Source: Aplysia californica (lineage: Eukaryota > Mollusca > Gastropoda > Aplysiida > Aplysiidae). Taken from it: a DNA stretch of 64,000 nucleotides. The notes under the pieces were generated by a model that worked only from the letters and a program-made list of their open reading frames with translations, did no database searches and was not told the DNA's origin. The position numbers and the translations under genes are program-made. Each line of letters starts with the position of its first letter. Within the stretch, counting starts at the first letter, position 1. The stretch is from contig NW_004797422.1 of assembly GCF_000002075.1 (NCBI RefSeq), positions 1,128,468 through 1,192,467 of the forward strand, given 5' to 3'. This document shows positions 1 through 10,706 of this stretch, in pieces.

Positions 1-45
<45 letters not shown>
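1..45. repeat. CA dinucleotide microsatellite
   Basis: Uninterrupted CA repeat from the window start. It is the left edge of the block duplicated at 3792-4520, where the same microsatellite precedes the same unique sequence. Confidence 0.95.
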
Positions 46-47
<2 letters not shown>

Positions 48-729
48 ACGCATTGCGAGCAGCACGTAGATGACTGTGGTCCCAGCTTGTGAAGCTGTTA
101 TGGTTTGTTCGGCCACTTCAACTCATTCGGAAACGAACGTGTTGCACGACGTTGATACATGTAAATGTAGCCTACATGTACTTCAGTCACTAGTCTCTGA
201 GATACTGCCCTTTTTATTGAGGCCTGGGAAAGACCACATGCATTACTTACAACCAAATGAAAACATTATTTCATAAACACACACGTTCGTAGATAGGCAG
301 TATTATAATTATATACCATGCATAGCTCTACATGTACTTTGAATAGTCGAGCAGTTGTTTTTTTTGTTTGTTTTATTTTTTTCTAAATGTAGGCTTTTTG
401 TTTGTTCAAGTATCAAAGACGACAAGCATAGTGTTTGAGATATGACGCTGCCTCCCTAGCCTTAAACAAGGCTTTAATTAGACGCCAGAATAAAGACCGC
501 AACACTTATGGTGACTTATCGAAAAAAAAATCTCTTCTGAACGACAGGCATTTTATTATTATAATGTTTTCCGTCTCCTTTGACATAAAACTAGATCTAC
601 TACTACAAACTAGAGTGTCAGAGAGTGAACAGTGGGTGTCGCATTCAATGAGGTTGCCGGGACCTGCTTGTTGTCTTCGTTGGATCCGACCTCTCGTTGA
701 ACGCGACTAAAGAACAGAAAGGAGGTAAG
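1..729. repeat. Exact direct duplicate, copy 1 (copy 2 at 3792-4520)
   Basis: Every stretch I compared matches 3792-4520 at a constant offset of 3791 bp. Identity stops at 729/4520: here the sequence enters a run of about 12 G, while copy 2 continues into the rest of a TIR element. Copy 1 therefore holds only the first 100 bp or so of that element (from about 630). No gene is recognised in the block; the short open frames in it are the same in both copies and show no protein features. It is either a very recent duplication or a false duplication in the assembly. From 730 to 1202 I see only a G run and AT-rich DNA. Confidence 0.9.
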
Positions 730-1202
730 GGGGGGGGGGGCACAGTGTAACAAAGTTTAACTGTATGTAAAGACAGACCATTTCTTAATTTTCTCTTATG
801 AGCTTGCTCTTTATTCAAAATATTTTTCACAACTGATTTTATGTGGTGGAAAATATGGCTCAACTTGAAACTTTTTACTCATGTAGATGGACACTCATTC
901 CCAAACAAACCCAACTGTAACATATCCAATGAAAGGAAATTTTACTGCCTTTGTGGGGGCACCCAGGGCAAATGAATATTCGAGTAGCAAAAAATGATAG
1001 AAGGTCTGAGCATCTGTATTTGCGCTTTATGCACAGAGAGAGAGAGCAACCAATGGATGTTTCCAAGTTAATATTTCTTTTTAAAGAATTTCCATTCTTA
1101 CAGCAAATTTGTCTTCTAAGAGTCTTTATAGTTTTATACGTATTTCTTTAAGGTTTTACATTAAAGTGAACTTATGTACATTTCCATATTTTTTTGTTCT
1201 AG

Positions 1203-1281
1203 GAGGGCCAAACAGAGGTACTCACAAGTTTGCTGTCATTTGGAGCAGATGTGAATGCTCAGGATAGAAGAGGAAGATCAG
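1203..1281 (+). CDS. Ankyrin gene, penultimate coding exon
   Basis: Acceptor AG at 1201-1202 follows a T-rich tract; donor GTGAGA starts at 1282. It encodes 26 codons plus one base, containing a helix-loop pattern and the GADVNAQD ankyrin signature. The one-base remainder matches the next exon. Confidence 0.75.
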
Positions 1282-2109
1282 GTGAGATTTACTGGGCTAT
1301 TATTTTTTTTCCAATTTAATCAATTAAAAAGAATACTTTAGACGCAATATGTGTCACAACGTGATGAAATCAGGCGCTCGTCAGTTTTGGGGAATGAGGA
1401 GTTATCGGTATCATACTAAAGCTTTTTTCATTTGTCCTGCCTGCAATGAAAAAAATTACCCATCTATCTTAAATAGAAGTTGAGATATTTTGGATTGATG
1501 GAGGTCGGAGTCACTGGTTTCAGAGGTAAGATTCGTGAGAAAATAGCTGCCAAAGTTTGTTGACTTCCAAAGCTTGAGAGTCCTTGGAAGATGTAAATTT
1601 ACATTTTTATTCCCTTTAACCGACGTTTTTCATTAAAATCCAAAAAACAATGTGTTTTTAAATGGACGTAAAAGGTGTTGAGCCTAAAAAATTTTAAGTC
1701 AACAAAACTTACCAAACAGAAAGAAAAATATCGTTTTCTTCGATTTCATTATTTATTTCCTCTGGATGCCTCACATACATTGAATTTTCTTTAATTATGC
1801 GATGCTACTTTTATGAGTTTATGTATGTTGTGTGTGGTATGTGGTATTTAGTGTGAATTATAATACAGTAATTAAATTTCATTGCTGTCTAGTTACAACT
1901 TGTGACAAATTCTTTTTTTTTCTTCTAAATCTCTCTGTTTGCTTACAGCACTACACAAAGCAAGTGGGGGTCAGCATTTGGAATGTGCCAAGACACTTCT
2001 CCTTCATGGGGCTCTGCCTCTGACAGACATGGGAGGCCTCACACCTCAACAGTTGGCACGGAAGTCAGAAGTGGTGCAGATTTTTAAAGAGCATGCACTT
2101 TTGGAATGA
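1203..2109 (+). CDS. Ankyrin-repeat protein, last two coding exons (5' part not found)
   Basis: Exons 1203-1281 and 1949-2109 join in phase (one base plus two) and end at TGA 2107-2109. The 79 residues encoded here hold two ankyrin-type units. The first exon has the repeat end FGADVNAQDRRGRS. The second starts with the canonical ALHKAS and continues with LECAKTLLLHGA and GLTPQQLARKSEVV. The protein ends EHALLE. Ankyrin repeats are protein-binding scaffolds, so no reaction can be inferred. The order of motifs resembles the end of the small ANKRD37 type, but that is only a guess from memory. No upstream coding exon is seen in 1-1200, so the rest of the gene probably lies before the window. The intron (1282-1948) contains a TIR element. 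Confidence 0.75.
1350..1775. mobile_element. TIR element, 'TGTGAGGCAGC' family, copy 1
   Basis: Starts with a diverged end (TGTGTCACAACG) followed by ATCAGGCGCTCGTCA, and ends ATGCCTCACA. The interior matches copies at 24910-25339 (reverse orientation), 38013-38418 and a fragment at 41300-41360. No coding capacity. It occupies most of the last ankyrin-gene intron. Confidence 0.6.
1949..2109 (+). CDS. Ankyrin gene, last coding exon
   Basis: Acceptor CTTACAG ends at 1948. The exon completes an Ala codon with the previous exon, then reads LHKASGGQHLECAK and on to the stop at 2107-2109. One full ankyrin unit and part of the next are visible. Confidence 0.78.
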
Positions 2110-2836
2110 GAATGGGAAAAGGTGTAGAATCTTCTCACCGATATATTGGTTTAGTGTTTTGATTATGTGTGTATGTGTGTGTGTGTATGAGTAAGTGTGT
2201 ATGGTATGTGTATGTGTCTATGTGAGTGTGTGTGCTCATGTGTGTGTGTCTTTGTGTGTGCAAGTGTGTGTCAACATTTTGATAGGCTCTGGGATTCCTG
2301 TAAGTGCTTGTAGAAAAAGGTGAAGAAAAGCAAAGATTGTTTGATTAATCTTTGTGAAATATTCTTTTTCCTTTCTTTTCTTGTTTTATCTCCTGTGTAT
2401 GTGTTAATATAATGTGAGCATGTGTCGACATAAGTTGTGGCTCTGAGAAAACCCAGCAGAAGCTGCAGATGGTCATTTTCAGACATCACTAGAGCCAGAT
2501 AGAGTCGACTCCGATTGTGTTGAACTTGCATGTGTTGATTTTCGATTAAGTTGATCTTTTTCTCCAGTCCCAACACCTGTGCCTCTTTACTGATCCCGGC
2601 AGTTAAGTCGAACTTTGGGTTTTTTTTCACTCCCCTGACGACATCAACTCATCCGTAGTCGACTGTTTAGAACAAGAACTTCATTACTACAGTGGGTGTC
2701 GCAGTGCAACAAGGGTTGGAGTGTTTCTTCGGGCCCAAAATTTCACAAATAGTGATATCATCTCAGTCCTGAAAGGGAGTTCCCCTTAGCTGACAGGCTA
2801 ACTGGTGATCAGTAGCTTTCTCACTCAACTAATAAA
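2110..2836 (+). promoter_or_regulatory. Presumed 3' UTR of the ankyrin gene with AATAAA at 2831-2836
   Basis: No coding sequence is seen after the stop. The stretch holds an irregular GT-rich tract (about 2166-2275) and a small TIR element (2502-2665). The first clean AATAAA in sense orientation is at 2831-2836 and is a candidate polyadenylation signal. The transcript end is an inference. Confidence 0.35.
2502..2665. mobile_element. Small TIR element (MITE), CAGTCGACT type
   Basis: The left end reads AGTCGACTCCGATTG and the right end, reversed, CAGTCGACTACGGATGA. The interior repeats variants of an AAGTCGAACTT-like word. About 25 bp further on (2690) an isolated CAGTGGGTGTCGCA end of the 4421-5262 family follows. 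Confidence 0.4.
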
Positions 2837-2954
2837 CGGCTAGGAATATGTTTACTCTTCCATGTGGTTGGCTGTGCTTATTATTGTTTAAAATCAACAT
2901 TATGTGTGTGAGCTTTGCGGTGTTTAAACATACCTTTGTGTGTGGTCAAGCATA

Positions 2955-3091
2955 TAGTGGAGTCAGCTTTAGAAAATATGGTCCAGATTTTTGTTTTTCT
3001 CCTTTTGAAGTAATCTTTCTAAACCAAAAACCAAACTAAACCAAAGAGAATCTGGTGGCCCCACGTATTTTGATTTGACTTCACTCCACTG
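2955..3091. mobile_element. MITE, CAGTGGAGTC family, copy 1
   Basis: Left end TAGTGGAGTCAGCTTTAG; right end, reversed, CAGTGGAGTGAAGTCAAATC, followed by TA. The right end closely matches the one at 44571-44726, including the CCCAC-TATTTTG stretch. About 137 bp, non-coding. Confidence 0.5.
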
Positions 3092-3356
3092 TACATTGGG
3101 TGTGTGAAATGTTTAATGAAAAAAATACACTGTGAGTACTGAACATGGTTTGAGTCAAGTTTTATCTTTTGTGTAGCTTTATCAAGTAATTGCACAGGAT
3201 GTGGTACAATGTAGATTATATCTAGTAAGGGCAAGTTGATGTTTCATTTGCTTCGTTTTTTTTGTTTTAAAAAAATTTTTTTTTTTTTACTATGTTAGCC
3301 TTGTGGTTTGAACCAGAACAGCCTCTCACACACAAACACAGAGCTCTCAAATACAT

Positions 3357-3394
3357 GCACACACACACACACGCACACACACACACACACACAC
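3357..3394. repeat. CA microsatellite
   Basis: Nearly perfect CA repeat with one interruption. Frames read through it in either direction are low-complexity artefacts. Confidence 0.9.
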
Positions 3395-3462
3395 CACGGG
3401 GCAGAGTCACTGACTGTAGTGTCTTTAGGCCATTCCCAAAAGGGGGACATTTCTCGTTCAAG

Positions 3463-3775
3463 CACAGTAGAATTGTAAATGGGCTGATTCATCATGTCAC
3501 GCTCATAACTGTGCCTGATCTGCAACAGGGAACTGCGGCTTTTTCTTTCCTTTTCCTTACTATTGTCATTTCCTCTACTTCTTTTGTATGTTTGTCACAC
3601 TCTTTTGACCTGCTATTTCCGGGGTGCCTTGATAGTCGCGGCAGACCTTGTGCTGTTGAAGCTAGAGAGGTGAGCAGAGTAAGTCTGATTCCCTGTAAGG
3701 ACTTCTCTGTTGACACCCACCCCTTGGCGCTCATATGACCTTATGCAGTTGCGAGCGCCGTAAAACCCTCTACTA
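3463..3775 (+). mobile_element. SINE-like repeat, full-length copy 1
   Basis: Aligns along its length with 43635-43955: shared start AGAATTGTAAATGGGCT, a T-rich middle, GGGGTGCCTTGATAGTCG, and the tail GGCGCTCATATGACCTTATG, then GCGCCGTAAAACC. Three shorter copies with the same kind of tail lie at 19386-19556, 23763-24026 and 33006-33176. No RNA polymerase III A/B boxes were recognised at the head, so the origin of the head is open. Confidence 0.6.
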
Positions 3776-3778
3776 ATG

Positions 3779-3782
<4 letters not shown>

Positions 3783-3836
<54 letters not shown>
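3783..3836. repeat. CA microsatellite at the duplication junction
   Basis: Perfect CA repeat that runs directly into the second copy of the 729-bp block. It corresponds to the CA tract at 1-45. Confidence 0.95.
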
Positions 3837-3838
<2 letters not shown>

Positions 3839-4520
3839 ACGCATTGCGAGCAGCACGTAGATGACTGTGGTCCCAGCTTGTGAAGCTGTTATGGTTTGTT
3901 CGGCCACTTCAACTCATTCGGAAACGAACGTGTTGCACGACGTTGATACATGTAAATGTAGCCTACATGTACTTCAGTCACTAGTCTCTGAGATACTGCC
4001 CTTTTTATTGAGGCCTGGGAAAGACCACATGCATTACTTACAACCAAATGAAAACATTATTTCATAAACACACACGTTCGTAGATAGGCAGTATTATAAT
4101 TATATACCATGCATAGCTCTACATGTACTTTGAATAGTCGAGCAGTTGTTTTTTTTGTTTGTTTTATTTTTTTCTAAATGTAGGCTTTTTGTTTGTTCAA
4201 GTATCAAAGACGACAAGCATAGTGTTTGAGATATGACGCTGCCTCCCTAGCCTTAAACAAGGCTTTAATTAGACGCCAGAATAAAGACCGCAACACTTAT
4301 GGTGACTTATCGAAAAAAAAATCTCTTCTGAACGACAGGCATTTTATTATTATAATGTTTTCCGTCTCCTTTGACATAAAACTAGATCTACTACTACAAA
4401 CTAGAGTGTCAGAGAGTGAACAGTGGGTGTCGCATTCAATGAGGTTGCCGGGACCTGCTTGTTGTCTTCGTTGGATCCGACCTCTCGTTGAACGCGACTA
4501 AAGAACAGAAAGGAGGTAAG
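3792..4520. repeat. Exact direct duplicate, copy 2
   Basis: Matches 1-729 at an offset of 3791 bp. Unlike copy 1 it continues into a complete TIR element (4421-5262), so copy 2 looks like the original arrangement. Confidence 0.9.
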
Positions 4521-5262
4521 CTGTTACGTGTATATATATATCACACGATGTACCAATACCAGTCATTAAAACAGTTGTTCTCCCTGATTACGAAAATCTC
4601 AAACAGCATCAGTGTGCTCGTGTTTGAGCTGTGTTCTGCCCGTCATTTCTGAATTTTAAAATAATTTTTTCCAGAACACTTCTCGTGTGGAAACAAACCC
4701 TCTCACATCTAGGCCTAGATCTACTTAAAGTAAAGGCGGGAGCTTGGATTTTCTGGTCAGGGGAAGAAAAGAAAATTTTTTTTTAAAAATGGTCTCGATC
4801 TAGACCTCCACATCCAGAGTTCATCCAGTTTCACACATCCCCAATTAGGAGCTTAGAACTTACTTTTAATCTCCTTACACAGCCCACATCGTGTTCCCAC
4901 CCTCCCCCTCCTATCCCTACCGTAGGCTAACCCTCGTCCATCCTCTTGGCTTTGGGGCGGGGCCATTACTAGGAGGCACGCTAAATCTAGCAATACATGT
5001 ACAATGTGATACGAATCGAGGATGGGCCTTGTGCTTCGCGTGAGATGGAGAGAAAGGAGAAAAATTCTTCGCTTTTGGGGCCGCTAATTGCTTTTATTTG
5101 TTTATCGCGACCTCGTTGAAATGAACTTCGGTCTGTTTGCAACCTCGTTGGAGCTGACGTGCATTTAGAGAGAAATATAGAGGAAAAAATCGGGGATTAA
5201 GGATTGCCTCGCTGGAGCCGACTTCTCGTTGAATGTGACCTCATTGATTGCGACACCCACTG
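4421..5262. mobile_element. Non-autonomous CAGT-ended TIR element (pogo/Tigger-like), about 842 bp
   Basis: Left end CAGTGGGTGTCGCATTCAAT; the right end reversed is CAGTGGGTGTCGCAATCAAT, so the ends are near-identical over 20 bp or more. TA follows the right end. CTCGTTGAA/CTCGTTGGA-type words recur through the interior, mostly close to the ends. No open frame of transposase size. CAGT ends at TA targets are known for pogo/Tigger-group elements; the assignment is inference. Confidence 0.7.
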
Positions 5263-5535
5263 TACAACAGAAAAAAATATTTACTCCTATGTGGCAGTCG
5301 AACTCACGCCTTTCAACCAATGTCCGTAGACAGAACCTACTTATTACTCTTATTGGATGAATGAAAAAATCTTTGAGCTGTGTACCGTGTGGAAGCGGAA
5401 CCCCTAATGAGAGAGACCCAGTGAGATTTAGACTTTAAAAAAAAATTTTAATGCCGGTGTTTTTTACGCCCTCATGGACACAATTTAGATCACAATTGAT
5501 AATTAAACATTCTTTTGCGTTATCACAAATTCTTT

Positions 5536-5537
<2 letters not shown>

Positions 5538-5608
<71 letters not shown>

Positions 5609-5611
5609 CCT
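5538..5611. repeat. TC microsatellite
   Basis: CT/TC repeat with two or three interruptions, followed by C-rich sequence. From 5263 to 5850 nothing else is seen apart from an AAG-rich stretch at about 5695-5715. Confidence 0.9.
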
Positions 5612-5849
5612 ATCTCTCTTCTCCTCCCCCCTCCCACGCCCCTTTGATGAGAACCACATGCATATACAATAATAGGGCCTAATGATAATAATAATGAGAA
5701 GAAGAAGAAGAAGAATATTAATATACTGTCAATATTAGATTACCGGTGCTGTAATTGGAGGTCTTCAAAATAATCTTTTGCTTCGCCTCCAAATTGTCCC
5801 AAAACTATGCCTGCTCGACATAATAATATAAAGAAGGAAAGAAGTTAAA

Positions 5850-6200
5850 AACAATATGGCCCCAATCCTGGAAGATTTGCATTGGTTACCCATTGATAAA
5901 CGCATTATTTACTAGATCTATCTCTAATGTTTTAAATTTCTTAATGGGTTTGCATTACATTACATCTCAAGTAGTATTACGTAAACACCAACGAAGCAAC
6001 TAAAGTCAGTTTTAGACAAAACTATATTAACTGAACCAATTATAGCCGTTATAATATTACTTATAAACTATAGGCTATGGTCATCGCTCCTTTGTCAGGC
6101 CCAAAGTCTTGAACCAGTTACCCCTAAACATCACGGAAGCCATGTCTTTGAAGATATTCAAGAAAAAGGTTGAAACACCAAATTTTTTACACAGACTACA
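5850..6200 (+). mobile_element. Decayed LINE, reverse transcriptase ORF C-terminus (CR1/Jockey-like)
   Basis: In pieces of three frames the + strand reads ILEDLHWLPIDKRIIY, then a region with TPTKQLKS, then YGHRSFVRPKVLNQLPLNI and TEAMSLKIFKKK. This is the conserved LINE ORF2 tail (LHWLP... YG-RSF... W-LP--I--A-SL--FKK-LK). In-frame stops (for example after KRIIY) and frame changes show it is long dead. The upstream RT core is missing. Confidence 0.7.
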
Positions 6201-6239
6201 TGTACTTGTGAGCAACTATTATTTGACCGCTACTGCTGC

Positions 6240-6275
6240 GTGAGAGAGAGAGAGGGGGGGGGGGAGGGGGGGGGG
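6240..6275. repeat. GA repeat and G-rich run
   Basis: GA repeat running into about 20 G with single interruptions; a possible four-stranded or slippage-prone tract. Confidence 0.8.
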
Positions 6276-6379
6276 CATGTGAGATTGGCCAACAACAGAC
6301 AACTGACAAAAGATGGGGTTTTTTCTGCTTTTTTTTTTTTAATTGGCTTATAAATCAGTTTACATAATGTTCGCGTGCA

Positions 6380-7560
6380 TGTTTGTGGGTGTTGTGTGTT
6401 GCTTTTTGGGTCCAACCGAGAACCATATCAATGGCTCCAGGCTTCTGGGTCTGGGTGAATGTCCATCCTAATGGGGCAATGTTTTTTTTTCTTTTTCGTC
6501 TTTCATGGTAGATTAGATGGTGAGTGCTGAAGTGTTGATGAACTCTGCAGTGATCCCAGGTCGAGAGGGCTGTCATACAGCTTGTGGTGCATGTCCCTGG
6601 GAAGTAATAGCCCGGTCATTTCGTCTTGCCGTGTCCAGTAGTGGGCAGTCCTGGAGAATAATTATGCTGTGCATCTTGGCGGGTGGCACCTGACATGACT
6701 AGTGGCACCACAAGAACAGTTGGGTCCATGTGATGCTTTAGCCTAATAAAATTTGTGTCCTGTTCTTACTCTGGAGATTATCACTTGGTCGGCTCTTGGG
6801 AGCTGGTAGATTGGGTCCTTTCTCTTGTGTTGTGGGAGCGTACGTCTCGTTCCATTGGGCATGAATTGCTGACTTTAATGAGTGTTTTAGCCCCCTGGTA
6901 GTTGGGGCTGGGATAGTTTGTTCCATTTGTCCCCCTTTCCTCGCCAGTTCGTCGGCACATTCGTTTCCTTAGTAGATCTATATATGACGACGTGCCCAGG
7001 AATCCATAACAAGACAACTCTGCTGGCCGTAGAGTTTAGTGCCATGATATATAGCTCTTGTTAGGGCATTGGATCCTGCAGGCCTACTTTTTTTTGTCCT
7101 TCGCAAGGATTGTACGTAGGACTGATTTTGCGTCGGTCAAAAGTACCACTTTCGCGTTGTATGTGGCTTCACTGTTTCTGGGCACATTGAATAGATTTTG
7201 GGCCGCCATTTTCATGCTGGCTGGGTGGCTGCCTCTCTTGGAAAGCTTCTCTGCCTATAGGTGGTGGGGTGTTTTCCTGTTGGTATGGCTGATGCTGGAA
7301 CATGTTTCGTCAAGCCACTTTATGTAGATACCTCCACCTCCGTCTCGTGTTGCTTCCGTGGCTGATCCATCTGTGAATGCTCTGATCCACCGATGTGGTG
7401 GTGTGTCTGGCTCTTGGATATATCTCCTTTGTTGATTTGCTGAGAATTCCTTCGATGTCCTTTATGATCTCTGGATGGCTGTGCTAATTCCAAAAGGGGG
7501 ACAATCTTTTAATTGATTGTCTGAATCTGGGCATCTGGTTCAAGGTCTGGTAAATCAGGG
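6380..7560 (-). mobile_element. Decayed LINE with RNase H domain and C-terminal zinc knuckle (I-group like)
   Basis: Read on the minus strand from 7400 downwards: AFTDGSATEATRDGGGGIYI (RNase H DGS start), VVLLTDAKSVLRTI (TDA motif), WIPGH with ECADELARKG (RNase H end), RTGH before a CxCG knuckle, and LQDCPLLDTARR with TAEFI (typical tail). Parts lie in different frames with several stops, so it is a fossil. Among LINEs an RNase H domain is typical of the I-group clades, hence the tentative class. Open frames on the + strand here are shadows. Confidence 0.72.
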
Positions 7561-8670
7561 GCAATAGTGATTTGAAAACATATCGTCAAGGTGTTAAAAT
7601 GTAAATCTATCTGCATTTTTTTCTCTTCTTTTTTTTTAACAGTTAGAATTTGAATTCCGACAAAATATTTCTTGAGCCTATATCCAATCGATACGACAGA
7701 TTATAAGAAACTGCAATATAGACAATGTTTTTTAGATTTAAAAAAAAAAATGGGCTGAGAAGACTACATTTTAACAGGCGGTCAACGATATTGAAATGAA
7801 ACAGAACCAGACGCAGCACTGCAAATATGAGGGGAACGAATAGGAACAGTGAAACAGTGCAGGGAGAGGGTAGCTTTTACTTTTATAAACAAGCAGATGC
7901 AAAAAAACAACAACCCACAATCACAGAAAAAACAAAAGCAAACAAACAAGTGAACAACAAACAAACAAAAATAAGCAAACAATTCCCCACCCCCCCAAAA
8001 AAAAAGCAGAAACAAAAGAAAAACAAAACAAAACCCCCCAAAATAATTATTTTACATGTATTGGTGTTGGTCTCAGCCAGTGTCAACAATTCATGCAACA
8101 GATGGGAGAGAACTGCTTACAAGTTTATGGGAGTGCCCTCTCTTGCGCTTTTCCAATAAATTGTTTGTAGCAACTACAATGGCGTCCGAGGCTGTTATTG
8201 TCATTCCTTGACGTGCTCGGACTGCTCTTATAAATAGTCTAGAATTGAGCAGTTTTTCTAACGAATCTTGTTTTGAACCTAATGAGAACTTTTTGGTATA
8301 AAGCTCTAATTCTATCTGTGATATGCTCAAAACATTCAGTGTTTGCGACCTTCAAACTGTAGGCTACCTTTTTCAAAACTCGCAACTGTATACTGATGTG
8401 ATGTCGATGACGGTTTACAGTTGGGCGTCCTTTCAGTTGAGTTGATAGGCTACCCGTCTTCGTATCTTGGTCCCTGGTGAAATTAGTACTTAGTATCGAA
8501 GACTGAGAGTGAAACGGGTAGGTTCAATGCTCTCTTTTGGTTTGATATCGAATTTAGGTTTAAGAGTAGCTTAAAATTTGTAGCATTCTCATTCATTAAA
8601 AACGTATTTAAGGACTTTTTGGTGTAATCACTGACAGGCCTTGGCCTTGATGGTGATAGTTTGATAGTAA
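7561..8670. other. Intergenic stretch, no gene seen
   Basis: AT-rich DNA with A/AAC-rich low complexity at about 7900-8045. The open frames across that part are lysine/glutamine-rich on one strand and Phe/Cys-rich on the other and have no domain. No element ends recognised. Confidence 0.5.
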
Positions 8671-8672
8671 TA

Positions 8673-9431
8673 CAGTCAAACCTGTGTAAGACGGCCACCC
8701 ATTGTCAAGGAAAAAAGTGGCCGTATAAGACAGGTGGCCGTCTTAGGCAGGACTGATCAAGAGGAAGAAAATATCCCATCTGAGGTCGGATCCCAATCGA
8801 AAGTAACCGCATTGTTGTTGTCTTTGTTGATGTTGTTGTTGGTGGTGGTGGTTTGTATTTTGTTTGTAATTTTTATTTTGTTGCTGATTTTACCCAAGGG
8901 TGACAATAAAACGAAATGTATCAGACGAGGAAGACCGAGTGCCATGTTAAAACAAACACATGACGTCCTTTGTTACTTTGTTACAGACTGGGTAAACAGT
9001 GACCACTCATCTCACTTACGATTTGCGTGTATGAGTTCTGGGCGGGGCTTATGAGTTATAGGGATCACACGCTTACCTCACCAGCAGCTGAAAATTGGCA
9101 GCTATTGGTCAACAGTGGGAGGGGTCTACGCAACTTGATCGGTTGGAGGGACTACCTAACAACAACGACAGGTGATTGAATTATGACGGCTCGCCCACAA
9201 CATCAGGGGCCAATGCACAATTTATGACAAAACGTAATGGAGTCACTAAGGTGGTCGTCTAAGACAGGTGTTATTGCTTAGTGTGATAGGGGTTGTGTGG
9301 TAAAATATAGTGACCGCGGCCACGTTGGACAGGTGCCCGTTTTACACAGTTAAATTATATATTAAAAAAAGCAAGGGGGGGAATGGAAAGTGGCTGTCTT
9401 ATAGAGGTCTCCGTCAGGGCAGGTTTGACTG
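8673..9431. mobile_element. Non-autonomous TIR element with TA target duplication, 759 bp
   Basis: Ends CAGTCAAACCTG and CAGGTTTGACTG, flanked by TA on both sides (8671-8672 and 9432-9433). Words of the type GGCCGTCTTA / GTCTAAGACAGGTG recur near both ends. No transposase frame. The 180-bp element at 15106-15285 belongs to the same family. Confidence 0.8.
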
Positions 9432-9759
9432 TATTTTTAATAAGCTGCAGCCGAACTGGTCAAAACCACAGGTAATAACATTATAGTGGGATAAGGGTCA
9501 CTGTTTACAGGATATAATGCAGGTGCATTGCCACCACCGTTTGGTCGCTGCAGGAGTGCTTCATTATATGTGAACAATCATGATGTGTCTCTGGAAGGTT
9601 TTATTTGTTTGTTCTTTGGGTTCACCTTGGCCCTTTGTGTGAGCAGGTGTAGTATGCAAAATATACATTTGATTTATGAACTACTGGCAAAGCTGGTTTA
9701 TATTCAACATATCCAGGAGATCAAGCTAATTCAAAGTAGCAGGAGTGAACATTAACAAC

Positions 9760-9826
9760 TGCCCGGGGCATGTAACCACCTCCGTCGGGGAGGTAGAATG
9801 GCTCCTTAACCTGCCCGACCGGGCAA
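9760..9826. repeat. Cluster of three short perfect palindromes
   Basis: TGCCCGGGGCA (9760-9770), ACCTCC-GTCG-GGAGGT like hairpin (9778-9794) and TGCCCGACCGGGCA (about 9812-9825) follow one another within 67 bp. Function unknown; possibly part of an unrecognised element. The flanks 9434-9759 and 9827-10218 hold no other recognised feature. Confidence 0.5.
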
Positions 9827-10218
9827 GTCATTAATATTATCACAAGGCAGTCTTCTCTTAATGTTGAGAGAGGTAGTTATATATTCACCGATGACACTGG
9901 AGTGGCCTGCCTCAAAAGACTGAGGAGAATGCCAGTGGCCAACCGAAGAACATTAACCATCTGAAGCCAGTTACTTGTAGACCCAGAAAGACAGAAAGAC
10001 TTCAGAAGCATTCTACTTCAAATTGAGCTCCTGTTCACACATCCTTTGTCCACAGCTAGTGTAGACAGGGTTTTTCAGCCTTGAAGCAGATCAAATCTGA
10101 CTGAAGGGCAATTAAGCTCAACTTGTAGGCCTACAGATGTCCTGTCCATGTATGTTGATGTACATCTGCATTGAAGGGCCAAGTTTTGTGGACTACAGTG
10201 TGACACTTGCCTTATGCT

Positions 10219-10706
10219 GGTTGCCCACTATCGTGAGCAGATCGAGTCGGGTCAGGTCGTCGGGTCGGGTCGTTTTCTGGTGGTTTCAGTGCACTCTACA
10301 ACCCTGCCGCAATTGTACTGGATGACCTTAAAGTTAAAGTAGAGAAACCTTTAACCTCAATGGCTTACAAGACTCCTCTAGGCAGTTCCCTGTTGCAGTG
10401 TTGCGGCAGCCTGGAATCCCATAAACATGGGTTACATCGATAAATTTCTATTATCAAAGAGCATTCATATATAACGAGATAGTTCACTCTGCCAAAAAAG
10501 TGTCCGCGGAAGTCCGCGCAATTTCATTTCTCCTGAAGAAGAATAGGAATAGCACAGTTTGTTAGTTTCACTTTTATTGTTTTTCACACAAGTAAGGTAA
10601 CCAAGTCGATTGGTTTTTGCCACAATGGCCGCTTTGCGCCCTCAATTTGGCTAGCCCCGACTATCAAATCGACCCGACTCAACCCAATCGCGCTAGTGGG
10701 CACCCC
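10219..10706. mobile_element. TIR element with GTGCCCACTA ends, about 490 bp
   Basis: Left end TTGCCCACTATCGTGAGC then GAGTCGGGTC; the right end reversed is GTGCCCACTAGCGCGAT then GAGTCGGGTC. GTCGGGTCG words repeat inside both ends. Flanking duplications are not clear, so the superfamily is open. Confidence 0.55.

Noticed and set aside
2271-2630. 119-codon minus-strand frame
   Set aside because: Overlaps the ankyrin-gene 3' region and a MITE; no domain recognised.
3267-3525. Protein-coding frames across CA repeats (also at 3613-3834, 28654-29031, 36704-36976, 61388-61726)
   Set aside because: They consist of His/Thr or Cys/Val repeats from microsatellites.
7058-7327. Membrane-protein-like frame on the + strand
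   Set aside because: It is the antisense of the minus-strand LINE RNase H region.
7827-8159. Lysine/glutamine-rich frame and its antisense Phe/Cys-rich frames
   Set aside because: Produced by an AAC/A-rich low-complexity tract; no domain, no splice context.
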